DNA of 64,000 nucleotides, taken from NCBI GenBank assembly GCA_026392415.1, contig JAPLCC010000049.1, positions 1 to 64,000 of the forward strand, in the 5' to 3' direction. Below, one piece after another: positions 1-9,121 of the stretch. The translations under genes and the position numbers were made by a program. Each line of letters starts with the position of its first letter. The stretch's first letter is position 1. This stretch comes from Propionibacteriales bacterium. Lineage in GTDB: Bacteria > Actinomycetota > Actinomycetes > Propionibacteriales > Nocardioidaceae. The notes beneath the pieces were generated by a model. It searched no databases. It was given only the letters and a program-made list of their open reading frames with translations, and was not told the DNA's origin.

Positions 1-259
1 CCAATTCCACGAATTTGACGGAGTCCGCGTCTCCGGTTTCCGTGAAATAATACTCCTTGGCCTGATAGAGCTGGCGAAGGTTGTTTTCGATCAGGCTGCG
101 GGCGGCGCGATCCTGGACGCGGCCGATGACGATCATGGCCAGGGTGCTGAGAATGGTCACGATCGAGACCACGATCATGATCTCGATCAGGGTGAAACCG
201 CCTACGCCCGAAGGCTTCGGCGAGACGAGTGCACGGGAATGGGAGCGGAAGGATTTCAT
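1..259 (-). CDS. Type IV prepilin-like protein (N-terminal methylation motif), partial, runs off the window edge
   Basis: My translation of the complement from ATG at 259: MKSFRSHSRALVSPKPSGVGGFTLIEIMIVVSIVTILSTLAMIVIGRVQDRAARSLIENNLRQLYQAKEYYFTETGDADSVKFVEL; classic G|FTLIE motif followed by a hydrophobic helix. Confidence 0.85.
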   Translation of the reverse strand, partial: MKSFRSHSRALVSPKPSGVGGFTLIEIMIVVSIVTILSTLAMIVIGRVQDRAARSLIENNLRQLYQAKEYYFTETGDADSVKFVEL

Positions 260-474
260 TTGGCGCCCTCCTGCTTCGGATTGGTGGGAAAAACAAGATA
301 CATGCCGGCGGTGAAGACGATGACGGAGGCGAGGCGCAGCGCCGTGAGGGGCACGCTGACCGACCACTCCAACGGCACGTCCCAGAGATAAGACCAATTG
401 GACTCCAGCCGCGTGCCGTCGGCGTGGATGATGTAGGTCGGCGGCAGGAGCCAGACGAGGGCCAGGGCATTGCA
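256..474 (-). CDS. C-terminal part of a membrane protein of unknown function, truncated at the putative contig junction; its stop overlaps the prepilin start (ATGA)
   Basis: ORF 256..825(-), last ~71 aa NALALVWLLPPTYIIHADGTRLESNWSYLWDVPLEWSVSVPLTALRLASVIVFTAGMYLVFPTNPKQEGAK; residues upstream of ~474 are only antisense to SixA. Confidence 0.55.
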   Translation of the reverse strand, partial: CNALALVWLLPPTYIIHADGTRLESNWSYLWDVPLEWSVSVPLTALRLASVIVFTAGMYLVFPTNPKQEGAK

Positions 475-849
475 GCCGAGGTGGCCTACGTGTCGTACGC
501 CGCGCGCACCCGCGAGACCTGGGAGGTGCTCGCTGACGGCGCCGGCTGGGGGATCGAGCCACAGATCGACGGCGCGCTCTACGGCACCGACGAGTTCGGC
601 GTGCTCGAGCTGGTCCACACGACGCCCGCGAGCGTCGGCACCGTCGTCGTGGTCGGGCACAACCCCACGATGGAGATGCTGGCCCAGCAGCTCGACGACG
701 GCGAAGGCGACGCGACGGGTGCCGTCGAGCTCGGAACCTTTCCGACCAGCACCGCCGCCGTCTTCGAGATCGACGGCGACTGGACCGACCTGGCGCCGAT
801 GCAGGCGCGCCTGCAGGCCTTCCACGTCGGTCGGGCCGACGCGAACTAG
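475..849 (+). pseudogene. SixA-like phosphohistidine phosphatase, 5'-truncated (no RHG motif)
   Basis: AEVAYVSYAARTRETWEVLADGAGW...VVVVGHNPTMEMLAQQLDD; VGHNP motif present, N-terminal RHG catalytic motif absent. Confidence 0.7.
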
Positions 850-2069
850 CCCAGCGGGGGAGCCGGGGTGATGATCCCGTCGGCCGCGTCGGCGGCGACG
901 ATCTCCTCGCGGCTGATGCCGAGCAGGTACATGATCGTGTCGAGGTAGGGCACGTTCAACGAGGTGTCGGCCGCCTCGCGGACGACCGGGCGGGCGTTGT
1001 AGGCGATCCCGAGCCCGGCGGCCTCGAGCATGTCCAGGTCGTTCGCGCCGTCACCGATGGCGATCGTCGCTGCCTCGGAGACGCCCAGGTCGGCGGCGAA
1101 CTCGCGCAGCGCCTGCGCCTTTCCGGCCCGGTCCACGACGGCACCGATGACTTCTCCCGTCAGCCTGCCGTCGATGATCTCGAGGGTGTTGGCGCGGGCC
1201 CGGTGGATGCCGAGGTCGGCAGCGAGTCGATCGGTGATCTGGCTGAAGCCTCCTGACACGATCGCGAAGCGGTAGCCGAGTCGACGCAGCGTGCGCACCA
1301 TGGTGCGGGCGCCGGGGTTGACCACGATGGCGTCGTAGACCTGGTCGAGTACGGCGGCGTCGAGACCGGCGAGCAACTTCACCCGGGCCCGGAGCGACTG
1401 TTCGAAGTCGAGCTCGCCCCGCATCGCCTGCTCGGTGATCTCCGCGACCTCGGCCCCGTGCCCGGCGTGCTCGGCGAGCATCTCGATCACCTCGCCCTGG
1501 ATCAGGGTGGAGTCGACGTCCATGACGATCAGGCGCATGCCGTGGCGCAGCAGGTTGGCAGGCTGGACGGCGACGTCGATGCCGTGGACAGCCGCTTCAC
1601 TCGCCAGCAGGATGCGCAGCCGGTCGGGTGCAGCGCCGGAGACGTGGATCTCGATCGCCGTGACGGGATAGCGAGCCATCCGTTCGATCCGGTCGATGTT
1701 GCCACCACAGTCGGCGATCCGGCCGGCGATCGCCGCCATCGCGGACGCCTTGAGCGGTCCACCGATGACCGTCACATGGGCGCGGTCCTCCGCACGGGAC
1801 CTGTTGTCGCCCGACCCCTTCTCGATCTCGACACTCATGCCGAGACCCTCGACGGTGGCCGTCACGGCCCTTCGGAGCTTCTTCCCGTCACGAGGCGCGC
1901 TGACCAGGACTCCCAGCACGAGCTTGCCGCGCATCAGGATCTGCTCGAGGTCGACCACGGCGACACCGGACTGGGACAGGGTCTCGAGGACGGCAGAGGT
2001 CACGCCTGGCCGGTCGGTACCGGTGACCGTGATCAGGAGCGTGTCGTGGGCGGTGTCGTGTGGGCTCAT
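846..2069 (-). CDS. serB: Phosphoserine phosphatase with N-terminal ACT domain
   Basis: 407 aa; MDVDSTLIQGEVIEMLAEHAG, AIVSGGF, AIGDGANDLDML motifs. Confidence 0.93.
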   Translation of the reverse strand: MSPHDTAHDTLLITVTGTDRPGVTSAVLETLSQSGVAVVDLEQILMRGKLVLGVLVSAPRDGKKLRRAVTATVEGLGMSVEIEKGSGDNRSRAEDRAHVTVIGGPLKASAMAAIAGRIADCGGNIDRIERMARYPVTAIEIHVSGAAPDRLRILLASEAAVHGIDVAVQPANLLRHGMRLIVMDVDSTLIQGEVIEMLAEHAGHGAEVAEITEQAMRGELDFEQSLRARVKLLAGLDAAVLDQVYDAIVVNPGARTMVRTLRRLGYRFAIVSGGFSQITDRLAADLGIHRARANTLEIIDGRLTGEVIGAVVDRAGKAQALREFAADLGVSEAATIAIGDGANDLDMLEAAGLGIAYNARPVVREAADTSLNVPYLDTIMYLLGISREEIVAADAADGIITPAPPLG

Positions 2070-2081
2070 CGCGGCTGCAGG

Positions 2082-2843
2082 CTATCGCTCCACGGATCCC
2101 GGGACGGGAGGCCAGCCGTCCGGTGAACACGCGGCGGTCAGGGCGCGTCGTACGGCGCGGTCGAGCGGCTCCAGCGCAGCACGCCTGGCGGCCGCCTCGC
2201 TCACGCTGACGGCACCACCGTCGTCCTCCAGTGCCAACTCCACGACGGCACCCAGGTGGAGCGCGCGGCCAGCCAGCTCGACGGCCCGGGCGGGCGTGCC
2301 CGCGGGTGCCACCACGGGTACGCCGGTCCGTAGGTCGTGCAGCTCGTCGGCCACCTCGGGCCGCCACCGGGCGACATCGAGGTCGGCGAGGGCGCTGGCT
2401 GCGGTGAGCAGGGTGGAGCGCAGCGCGCGGTCCGCCTCACCGAGGTCCGGCGGCGGCCGACGATCGGCGACGTGCTGGGTCCATTCGACGGCGCGGCCCA
2501 CACGGTGCGGCACCAGGCCGCTGCCGGTCCCGAGCAGCAACACCGCCTCGGCCTGCTCGACCGCGGCCGTGGTGAAGGCGACCGGACCGCGCAGACCGAC
2601 CGGGTCGCCAGGAGCCGGGAACGCCGCCGCGACCTCTCGCGCCCCGCGGTTGCGGGCAGCGGCGAGCTCCAGGAGCAGGGGAGCCGGCTCGCCGTCGCCG
2701 ATCACGACGTGCGCGACATCGCGGTCCGCGTCGTCCGGAGGACCACCAAGGACGCCGTCGAGGCATTCATCGGGGCCAATGAGCCCTCGCAACCAGGCAG
2801 TGCCCCACCACGCCACACGGGCGGCTGCGGGCAGGGAAGTCAC
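2082..2843 (-). CDS. Conserved actinobacterial hypothetical protein
   Basis: 253 aa ORF with GC-rich coding character; TAGGAT -10 six nt upstream of GTG start. Confidence 0.7.
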   Translation of the reverse strand: MTSLPAAARVAWWGTAWLRGLIGPDECLDGVLGGPPDDADRDVAHVVIGDGEPAPLLLELAAARNRGAREVAAAFPAPGDPVGLRGPVAFTTAAVEQAEAVLLLGTGSGLVPHRVGRAVEWTQHVADRRPPPDLGEADRALRSTLLTAASALADLDVARWRPEVADELHDLRTGVPVVAPAGTPARAVELAGRALHLGAVVELALEDDGGAVSVSEAAARRAALEPLDRAVRRALTAACSPDGWPPVPGSVER

Positions 2844-2875
2844 GAAGAGATCCTAGGGCTGGCTAGGGTTACCTC

Positions 2876-3673
2876 ATGTCCGCCGTGCTGGAACTTGCCG
2901 AGGTCAGCGTGCGCCGCGGCCAGGCCACGCTCCTGGACCGGGTCAGCTGGGTGGTGCGCGAGGGTGAACGCTGGGTCATCCTCGGCGCCAACGGCGCTGG
3001 CAAGACGACGCTGATGCAGGTGGCGGCGGCGCAGATGTACCCCACGTCGGGCGCGCTCGGCATCCTCGGCGAGCTGGTCGGCACCATCGACGTCTTCGAG
3101 TTGCGTCCGCGCATCGGGGTGTCCAGCGCGGCCATCGCCGAGCGCATCCCGCGCGACGAACTGGTCCGCGACGTGGTGCTCTCGGCGTCGTACGCCGTGC
3201 TGGGTCGATGGCGTGAGCAGTACGACCACATCGACGACAGTCGCGCGGACTCGTTGCTGCGCGAGGTCGGTGTGACCCACCTCGCGGACCGCACGTTCGG
3301 CACTCTCAGCGAGGGTGAGCGCAAGCGAGTCCAGATCGCCCGCGCGTTGATGACCGACCCGGAGCTGCTGCTCCTGGACGAGCCGGCCGCCGGACTCGAC
3401 CTCGGCGGACGCGAGGACCTGGTGTCGACGCTGTCGGTGCTCGCCTACGACCCGTCGTCGCCCGCGACGGTGCTGGTTTCGCACCACGTCGAGGAGATCC
3501 CGCCGGGCTTCACGCACGTGCTGATGCTTCGCAACGGCGCTGTCGTCGCCGACGGCCCGCTGGCCACGACACTGACCGCTGAGGCGTTGTCGGCAACCTT
3601 CGGGATGCCGCTGGTGCTCGAGGAGCACGAAGGTCGCTACGCCGCCCGCCGCAAGCAACGCCACCGCGGCTAG
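2876..3673 (+). CDS. ABC transporter ATP-binding protein
   Basis: 265 aa; GANGAGKTTL Walker A, LSEGERKRVQIARAL signature, LLLLDEPAAGLD Walker B. Confidence 0.93.
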   Translation: MSAVLELAEVSVRRGQATLLDRVSWVVREGERWVILGANGAGKTTLMQVAAAQMYPTSGALGILGELVGTIDVFELRPRIGVSSAAIAERIPRDELVRDVVLSASYAVLGRWREQYDHIDDSRADSLLREVGVTHLADRTFGTLSEGERKRVQIARALMTDPELLLLDEPAAGLDLGGREDLVSTLSVLAYDPSSPATVLVSHHVEEIPPGFTHVLMLRNGAVVADGPLATTLTAEALSATFGMPLVLEEHEGRYAARRKQRHRG

Positions 3674-3682
3674 AGTTCGGAC

Positions 3683-4168
3683 ATGGACTGGCTTCGGGAC
3701 CACCTGTGGGAGACGTGGCTCATCGTCGCGATCCTGCTCGGTGTCGCCGAGACGCTCACTCTCGACCTGTTCCTGCTGATGCTTGCCGGCGGAGCACTCG
3801 CCGGCATGGGCACCGCGCTGGCCACGGACAACGTGATCCTCTCCGTGCTGGTCTCGGCAGGGGCGGCGCTGCTGCTCCTCGTCGGCGTACGCCCGCCCCT
3901 CGTGAAGCGCCTGCACGGCGGTCCCGAGCTTGTGCTGGGCCACGCCAACCTGATCGGCACCTGCGGAGTGATCACCGAATCCGTCCTGGCGCACCGCCCG
4001 GGCCGGGTGAAGCTCGGTGGTGAGAACTGGCTGGCCGTGTCCACCGGCGGCGAGACCGACATCGAGGTCGGCCGCACGGTCGAAGTCGTGCAGATCACCG
4101 GCGCCACCGCACATGTCCGACCGGTCTCGGGTCCGGACCACCTTGAGGAGACACCATGGAAATCCTGA
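3683..4168 (+). CDS. NfeD-like membrane protein
   Basis: 161 aa, TM segments plus C-terminal OB-like region; directly upstream of SPFH gene. Confidence 0.85.
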   Translation: MDWLRDHLWETWLIVAILLGVAETLTLDLFLLMLAGGALAGMGTALATDNVILSVLVSAGAALLLLVGVRPPLVKRLHGGPELVLGHANLIGTCGVITESVLAHRPGRVKLGGENWLAVSTGGETDIEVGRTVEVVQITGATAHVRPVSGPDHLEETPWKS

Positions 4169-5085
4169 TCGTCCTGATCGCGCTGCTCCTCTTCGTGATC
4201 GTCGTGATCGCCAAGTCGATCCGTGTGGTGCCGCAGGCATACGCCGGCGTCGTCGAGCGGTTCGGCAAGTACAAGGAGACGTTGCCCGCCGGGCTGAACT
4301 TCGTGGTCCCGTTCGTCGACAAGGTCCGCTACATGATCGACCTGCGCGAGCAGGTGGTGAGCTTCCCGCCCCAGGGCGCGATCACCGAGGACAACCTGAC
4401 CGTCGACATCGACACGGTGATCTTCTTCCAGATCACCGACCCGATCGCGGCGACCTACGAGATCTCCAACCACATCCAGGCGATCGAGCAACTCACCATG
4501 ACGACGCTGCGCAACGTCGTCGGTGGCATGGACCTCGAGCAGACCCTGACCAGCCGCGAGTCGATCAACAGCGGCCTGTCTGCCGTGCTCGACGAGACCA
4601 CCGGCCGGTGGGGGATCAAGGTCAAGCGCGTCGAGATCAAGGGCATCGATCCGCCGCCGTCCATCAAGGACGCGATGGAGAAGCAGATGCGCGCCGACCG
4701 CGACAAGCGCGCATTCATCCTCACGGCCGAGGGCCAGCGGCAGTCCGCGATCCTGACGGCCGAGGGAAACAAGCAGTCCGCGATCCTCAACGCCGAGGGC
4801 GAGCGCGAGGCCGCGATCCTGCGCGCCCAGGCCGACCGCGAGGCCGCGATCCTGCGCGCCGAAGGCGAGGGGGCGGCCATCACGACGGTGTTCCAGGCCA
4901 TCCACGAGGGCGAACCCGACCAGGGCCTGCTGGCCTACCAGTACCTCCAGATGCTGCCGCGGATCGCGGACGGCCAGAGCAACAAGCTCTGGATCATCCC
5001 GAGCGAGGTCGGCAAGGCGCTCGAGGGCCTCGGTTCGGTGCTCAACCCGGCAGATCCTGACGCGCTGCCGCCGACCACGCCCTAG
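4156..5085 (+). CDS. SPFH/Band 7 (stomatin-like) protein
   Basis: 309 aa; VVPQAYAGVVERFGKY...LNFVVPFVDKV; C-terminal AEG/ILxAEG repeats. Confidence 0.93.
   Translation: MEILIVLIALLLFVIVVIAKSIRVVPQAYAGVVERFGKYKETLPAGLNFVVPFVDKVRYMIDLREQVVSFPPQGAITEDNLTVDIDTVIFFQITDPIAATYEISNHIQAIEQLTMTTLRNVVGGMDLEQTLTSRESINSGLSAVLDETTGRWGIKVKRVEIKGIDPPPSIKDAMEKQMRADRDKRAFILTAEGQRQSAILTAEGNKQSAILNAEGEREAAILRAQADREAAILRAEGEGAAITTVFQAIHEGEPDQGLLAYQYLQMLPRIADGQSNKLWIIPSEVGKALEGLGSVLNPADPDALPPTTP
4714..4878 (+). repeat. 33-bp / 11-aa degenerate tandem repeats in SPFH coiled coil
   Basis: FILTAEGQRQS-AILTAEGNKQS-AILNAEGEREA-AILRAQADREA-AILRAEGEGAA. Confidence 0.8.
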
Positions 5086-5894
5086 TGAGCCCGCTGGAGA
5101 TCGCCGCGATCCTGATCGCCGGCGTGGGTGCCGGCACGATCAATGCCGTGGTGGGGTCCGGGACCCTCATCACGTTCCCGACCCTGCTGGCGCTCGGTGT
5201 GCCGCCGGTGACGGCCAACATGTCCAACAGCCTCGGTCTGGTGCCGGGGTCGGTGGCAGGCGCTGTCGGCTATCGCCGCGAGCTGCAGGGCCAGCGCGGA
5301 CGAATCCTCCGCCTGTTGGTGTTCTCGACCGCCGGGGGAGTGCTCGGCGCGATCTTGCTGCTGGTGCTGCCTCCTGGCGCGTTCGAGGCCGTCGTACCCG
5401 CCCTGATCCTGCTCGGTGTCGTGCTGGTCCTCCTGCAACCGCGCCTGTCGGCCATGGTCGCGGCACGCGCCGAGCGCCGCGGCACGGTCGACACGGCCGC
5501 CGTCGATTCAGTCAGCGGCGCCTGGTGGGTTCCCGTCGCGGTGTTCGGCACCGGCGTCTACGGCGGATATTTCGGCGCTGCCCAGGGTGTGATCCTGATG
5601 GGCATCCTCGGCATCGGGATGACCGACGCCCTGCAGCGGCTCAACGGTGTCAAGAACGTCCTGGTCGCCGTGGTGAACGGCGTTGCTGGCCTGATCTTCG
5701 TCGTGGTGGCCGAGTTCGGACTGTTCGGGAGTGACGCCGACGTCGACTGGCTGTTGGTCGGCGTGATTGCCATCGGTGCCGTGATCGGTGGTTTCCTCGG
5801 TGCTGCTGTGGGCCGCAAGCTCCCGGCGGTCGCGCTGCGCGGCATCATCGTCGTGGTCGGACTGGTCGCCGTGACCGTCATCCTCCTGAACTGA
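5085..5894 (+). CDS. TSUP family sulfite exporter/membrane transporter
   Basis: 269 aa polytopic; GAGTINAVVGSGTLITFPTLLALGVPPVTANMSNS. Confidence 0.9.
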   Translation: MSPLEIAAILIAGVGAGTINAVVGSGTLITFPTLLALGVPPVTANMSNSLGLVPGSVAGAVGYRRELQGQRGRILRLLVFSTAGGVLGAILLLVLPPGAFEAVVPALILLGVVLVLLQPRLSAMVAARAERRGTVDTAAVDSVSGAWWVPVAVFGTGVYGGYFGAAQGVILMGILGIGMTDALQRLNGVKNVLVAVVNGVAGLIFVVVAEFGLFGSDADVDWLLVGVIAIGAVIGGFLGAAVGRKLPAVALRGIIVVVGLVAVTVILLN

Positions 5895-5916
5895 CCGGAA
5901 TCGCGAGAGGCAGAAC

Positions 5917-6330
5917 ATGTCGACACCACCGTGGGGCGAGGATGCCGCCAACAACCCGACACCGGAGTCCGGTCAGCCGCAGCAGCCCCCACCCCCGCAG
6001 CAGCCGTACCAGCCCTACGGCCAACCCGGTTACGGCCAGCCGACCTACGGCGTCCCGGCGTACGGCGCCGTCCGACCCACGAACGGGATGGCGATCGCGT
6101 CACTGGTCGTCAGCATCGCCGGGCTCGTCGTGTGCTGCGGCGCGCCGAGCATCATCGGGGCGATCCTCGGCCACGTCTCGCGCGGACAGATCAAGCGCAA
6201 CGGTGAGCAGGGCGACGGTCTGGCCCTCGCCGGCATCATCGTGGGCTGGATCGCCTTCGGCATCTTCGGGCTGATCGCCCTGTTCTACGCCGGCATCTTC
6301 GTGACCGCGTTCAGCACGGGCGAGTACTGA
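5917..6330 (+). CDS. DUF4190 domain protein with P/Q/Y/G-rich N-terminus
   Basis: MAIASLVVSIAGLVVCCGAPSIIGAILGHVSRGQIKRNGEQGDGLALAGIIVGWI. Confidence 0.88.
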   Translation: MSTPPWGEDAANNPTPESGQPQQPPPPQQPYQPYGQPGYGQPTYGVPAYGAVRPTNGMAIASLVVSIAGLVVCCGAPSIIGAILGHVSRGQIKRNGEQGDGLALAGIIVGWIAFGIFGLIALFYAGIFVTAFSTGEY

Positions 6331-6345
6331 CGCGAGGGCGTGCGG

Positions 6346-6711
6346 CTACTTGCCGCGCGAGAGCACCAGACCGGCGAGGCCGGCCCCCACGGCGCCCACA
6401 GCGGCGCCGATCAGCACTCCGCCGGTGAGCTTCGGGACGGTGCGAGCACTCAGCTCCAGCGCACCGGTTGCGACGTCAGAGCCGTCCACCGCGATGCCGA
6501 CCAGCGTGAGGTTGCGGCGCAGGGCGCCCTTCGACGCCAGCGTCACCGCGCCGAGGGCGACCTCCCGGGCACCGAACATCCGCCCGAAATAGCCGAGCTG
6601 CGGGTTTCCTGCCGGGTCGAGTCCGAATGCCTTGGCGGTCGGGCCAGGGGCGACGAGGGCGCCGACGCCGATGGCGATGCGGCCGAGGGAGAGTCCAGTC
6701 ACGGGATCCAT
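6346..6711 (-). CDS. Small membrane-associated hypothetical protein (121 aa)
   Basis: MDPVTGLSLGRIAIGVGALVAPGPTAKAFGLDPAGNPQ; TAGTGT -10 seven nt before ATG. Confidence 0.7.
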   Translation of the reverse strand: MDPVTGLSLGRIAIGVGALVAPGPTAKAFGLDPAGNPQLGYFGRMFGAREVALGAVTLASKGALRRNLTLVGIAVDGSDVATGALELSARTVPKLTGGVLIGAAVGAVGAGLAGLVLSRGK

Positions 6712-6747
6712 GGGCCAGACACTAGAGCAGCGTGGGAGAGTTCGGGC

Positions 6748-7197
6748 ATGACTACGCCGACCTGGGGGCAGCCGGACGAGCCGCCGCAGCCACCTCAGCA
6801 ACCGCAGGCGCCCTACCAGCCGTATGGCCAGGCCTACGGCCAGCCTGCTGCGAACGCCTACGGGCAACCCGCCGGCCAGCCGTACGGCTACCAGCCCGCG
6901 CCGAGCACGAACGCCCTGGCGATCGTCTCGCTCGTCGTCAGCATCCTGTCGTTGACCACGTGCCTGGGGGCGACCGGATTCATCGGCGCGATCATGGGTC
7001 ACGTCTCGAAGGGCCAGATCAAGCGCAACAACGAGCAGGGTGCGGGCATGGCTCTGGCCGGCATCATCATCGGCTGGATCGGCACCGCCGTCTTCCTGGC
7101 CGCCGTCGCGGTCTTCATCGTCTTCGCCGTCGCGGTCGAGGACACGATCGACGACTACTGCTACACCGACTCCGACGGCTACTACACCTGCGAGTGA
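6748..7197 (+). CDS. DUF4190 domain protein, second copy
   Basis: MTTPTWGQPDEPPQPPQQPQAPYQPYGQ...LAIVSLVVSILSLTTCLGATGFIGAIMGHVSKGQIKRNNEQGAGMALAGIIIGWIG. Confidence 0.88.
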   Translation: MTTPTWGQPDEPPQPPQQPQAPYQPYGQAYGQPAANAYGQPAGQPYGYQPAPSTNALAIVSLVVSILSLTTCLGATGFIGAIMGHVSKGQIKRNNEQGAGMALAGIIIGWIGTAVFLAAVAVFIVFAVAVEDTIDDYCYTDSDGYYTCE

Positions 7198-7213
7198 GCT
7201 GCGGGCGACCTCG

Positions 7214-8170
7214 TCAGCGGACGTACGTCGTCCGCCACCGGTCGATCTCGGCGTACGCCGCCGCTCGCGGCCCGGATCGCGAGAGCACGACGTCGTGGAC
7301 GGCGCCCGCGATGGCCACGTAGGTCACGTGGTTGCCGATGGCGGTGGCCCAGCGGCGGATCTGGCGGACATCGAGCACGATGTCGGTGCTGTGGACGTCG
7401 TCGTTCATTCCTGACGGCGTGGAGCTGCGGTCCGAGGAGAGCACCAGCACCGGCACCGGCACGGACAGGCCGGACTGCACGCGGACGTGTCCCTGCCGGA
7501 TGGCGCGCAACCAGCCGAACCGGACCGGGAACGAGTCCACCGGCTTCCAGACCAGGTTGAACTCCCACTCGCCCTCGTGGTCGCGGTGCAGGCTGCGGAC
7601 GTAGTAGCCGCTGACGTTGCGTGGCAGCTCTCTCAGCGGCTGGCGCTGACCGACGCGTTCGAGTACGGCGTTCGCCACCGGCGTGCGCAGCAGGGCCTTG
7701 CCCTGGAGGTCGAGCCACGGGGAGTTGAGCAGCAGCCCGGCAAGCTCCTGGGGCTTGCGCGCATCGGCCCACAGCGCGACGACGAGTCCGCCGGTGGAGT
7801 GCCCGGAGAGGACCACGCGGGTGTGGCCGTCGCGTACGGTGATCCGCTCCCAGGCGGCATCCAGCTCCTCGAAGTACTCCTCGAGGTCGGAGACGTAGGT
7901 GGCTGACTGGTGCTCACGGATCGACCGGCCGTACTTGCGCAGGTCGAGGCCGTACACGTCGTGTCCGCGCTCGAGCCACCAGTCGGCGTACTGGGCGTGG
8001 AAGAAGTAGTCCGAGAATCCGTGGACGTGGAGCGTTGCCAGCTCCGTCGCCGTGTCCAGGCGTCGGCTCACCAGGGTGGCCACCACCTCGCCCTCGAAGT
8101 CGTCGTCGAGGGGCAGGGTCTCGGCGAGCCACGGCTCGCCGAGAATGTCTTCTTCCGGCGCGGCGCCCAT
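7214..8170 (-). CDS. Alpha/beta hydrolase (serine aminopeptidase-like lipase)
   Basis: VVLSGHSTGGLVVALWAD nucleophile elbow GHSTG; start chosen at internal Met (ORF extends to 8194). Confidence 0.85.
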   Translation of the reverse strand: MGAAPEEDILGEPWLAETLPLDDDFEGEVVATLVSRRLDTATELATLHVHGFSDYFFHAQYADWWLERGHDVYGLDLRKYGRSIREHQSATYVSDLEEYFEELDAAWERITVRDGHTRVVLSGHSTGGLVVALWADARKPQELAGLLLNSPWLDLQGKALLRTPVANAVLERVGQRQPLRELPRNVSGYYVRSLHRDHEGEWEFNLVWKPVDSFPVRFGWLRAIRQGHVRVQSGLSVPVPVLVLSSDRSSTPSGMNDDVHSTDIVLDVRQIRRWATAIGNHVTYVAIAGAVHDVVLSRSGPRAAAYAEIDRWRTTYVR

Positions 8171-8273
8171 GAGGCTCTCCTCGGTCAACAGCACGAGTGG
8201 GCGGACCCGGTCCGGCCAAGGGGGGTTGGTCGGACCGGGCCCGCGGCAAGGCTACCCTGCGTAGGCTGGGGTG

Positions 8274-9023
8274 ATGGAGCAACCGCGTTCGGGCGCGCCG
8301 TCCGCAGCGGGCGGCGAACTGGCCGTGCTCGCGGAGCTCCGGGCCCGTCTGCAGGAGCGTGGGAAGGTGCCGCCGCTGCCTGTGGGCTGGAAGCACCAGT
8401 CCGCCATGCTGGCGGCTGAGGGATTCGACTACGGCGGCGACTTCATCGTGGCCAACATCGACCCCGACGGGCGAACGCTCCAGATGGTTCTGGTCGACGT
8501 GTGTGGCCACGGAGTCACGGCGGTGCCGGTCGCCCTCCAGTTCGCGGGCGCACTGCAGAGCCTGATCACCGTGGTCGACCCCGACGAGCTGCTCGGCGCA
8601 GCCAATGCCTACCTGTTGCGCCAACCGTCGGACGAGAGCTTCGCAACGGCGGTCCACGTGGAGGTGGAGCTGGATTCCGGCCGCTACTGGATCCGCAGTG
8701 CCGGCCACCCGCCGGCCCTGCGTTGGGTGCCGGCGCAGGAGCGCTGGGAGATCGACAATGCCCGGGGTACGGCGCTGGGGGTGTCCGAGACGCCCGAGGT
8801 CCACGACAGTGCCGGAGAGCTGGCTCCGGGAGAGGCGCTCCTGTTCTACACCGACGGTGTCGTCGAGTCCCGTTCGGCAGACATCGGCGAGGGCATCGAA
8901 TGGCTCCGTGAAACTGCTCGGACCGCCGTGCTCGCCGACTGGGAGGGCGCGGCTCGCCGCATCATCGATCTGGTGGCTCGCGGTGAGGACGACCGTGCGG
9001 TGCTGATCCTCCAGCGGACCTGA
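8274..9023 (+). CDS. PP2C/SpoIIE-family serine phosphatase
   Basis: GGDFIVANIDPDGRTLQMVLVDVCGHGVTAVP...AGHPPALRW...LFYTDGVVESR. Confidence 0.9.
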   Translation: MEQPRSGAPSAAGGELAVLAELRARLQERGKVPPLPVGWKHQSAMLAAEGFDYGGDFIVANIDPDGRTLQMVLVDVCGHGVTAVPVALQFAGALQSLITVVDPDELLGAANAYLLRQPSDESFATAVHVEVELDSGRYWIRSAGHPPALRWVPAQERWEIDNARGTALGVSETPEVHDSAGELAPGEALLFYTDGVVESRSADIGEGIEWLRETARTAVLADWEGAARRIIDLVARGEDDRAVLILQRT

Positions 9024-9121
9024 GCTCGTGGCGTCGCGGCGGCGGAATAGCGAGAGTCCGCGCCCGGTTGGAGATAGGTGACATGGCAACTGATTGGTCG
9101 GACAAGGAAGGGAAGCACGAC

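Noticed and set aside
1-475. Recent horizontal transfer of a pilin locus
   Set aside because: Both genes are cut at one point with no integrase, repeat or att site visible; assembly chimera is simpler
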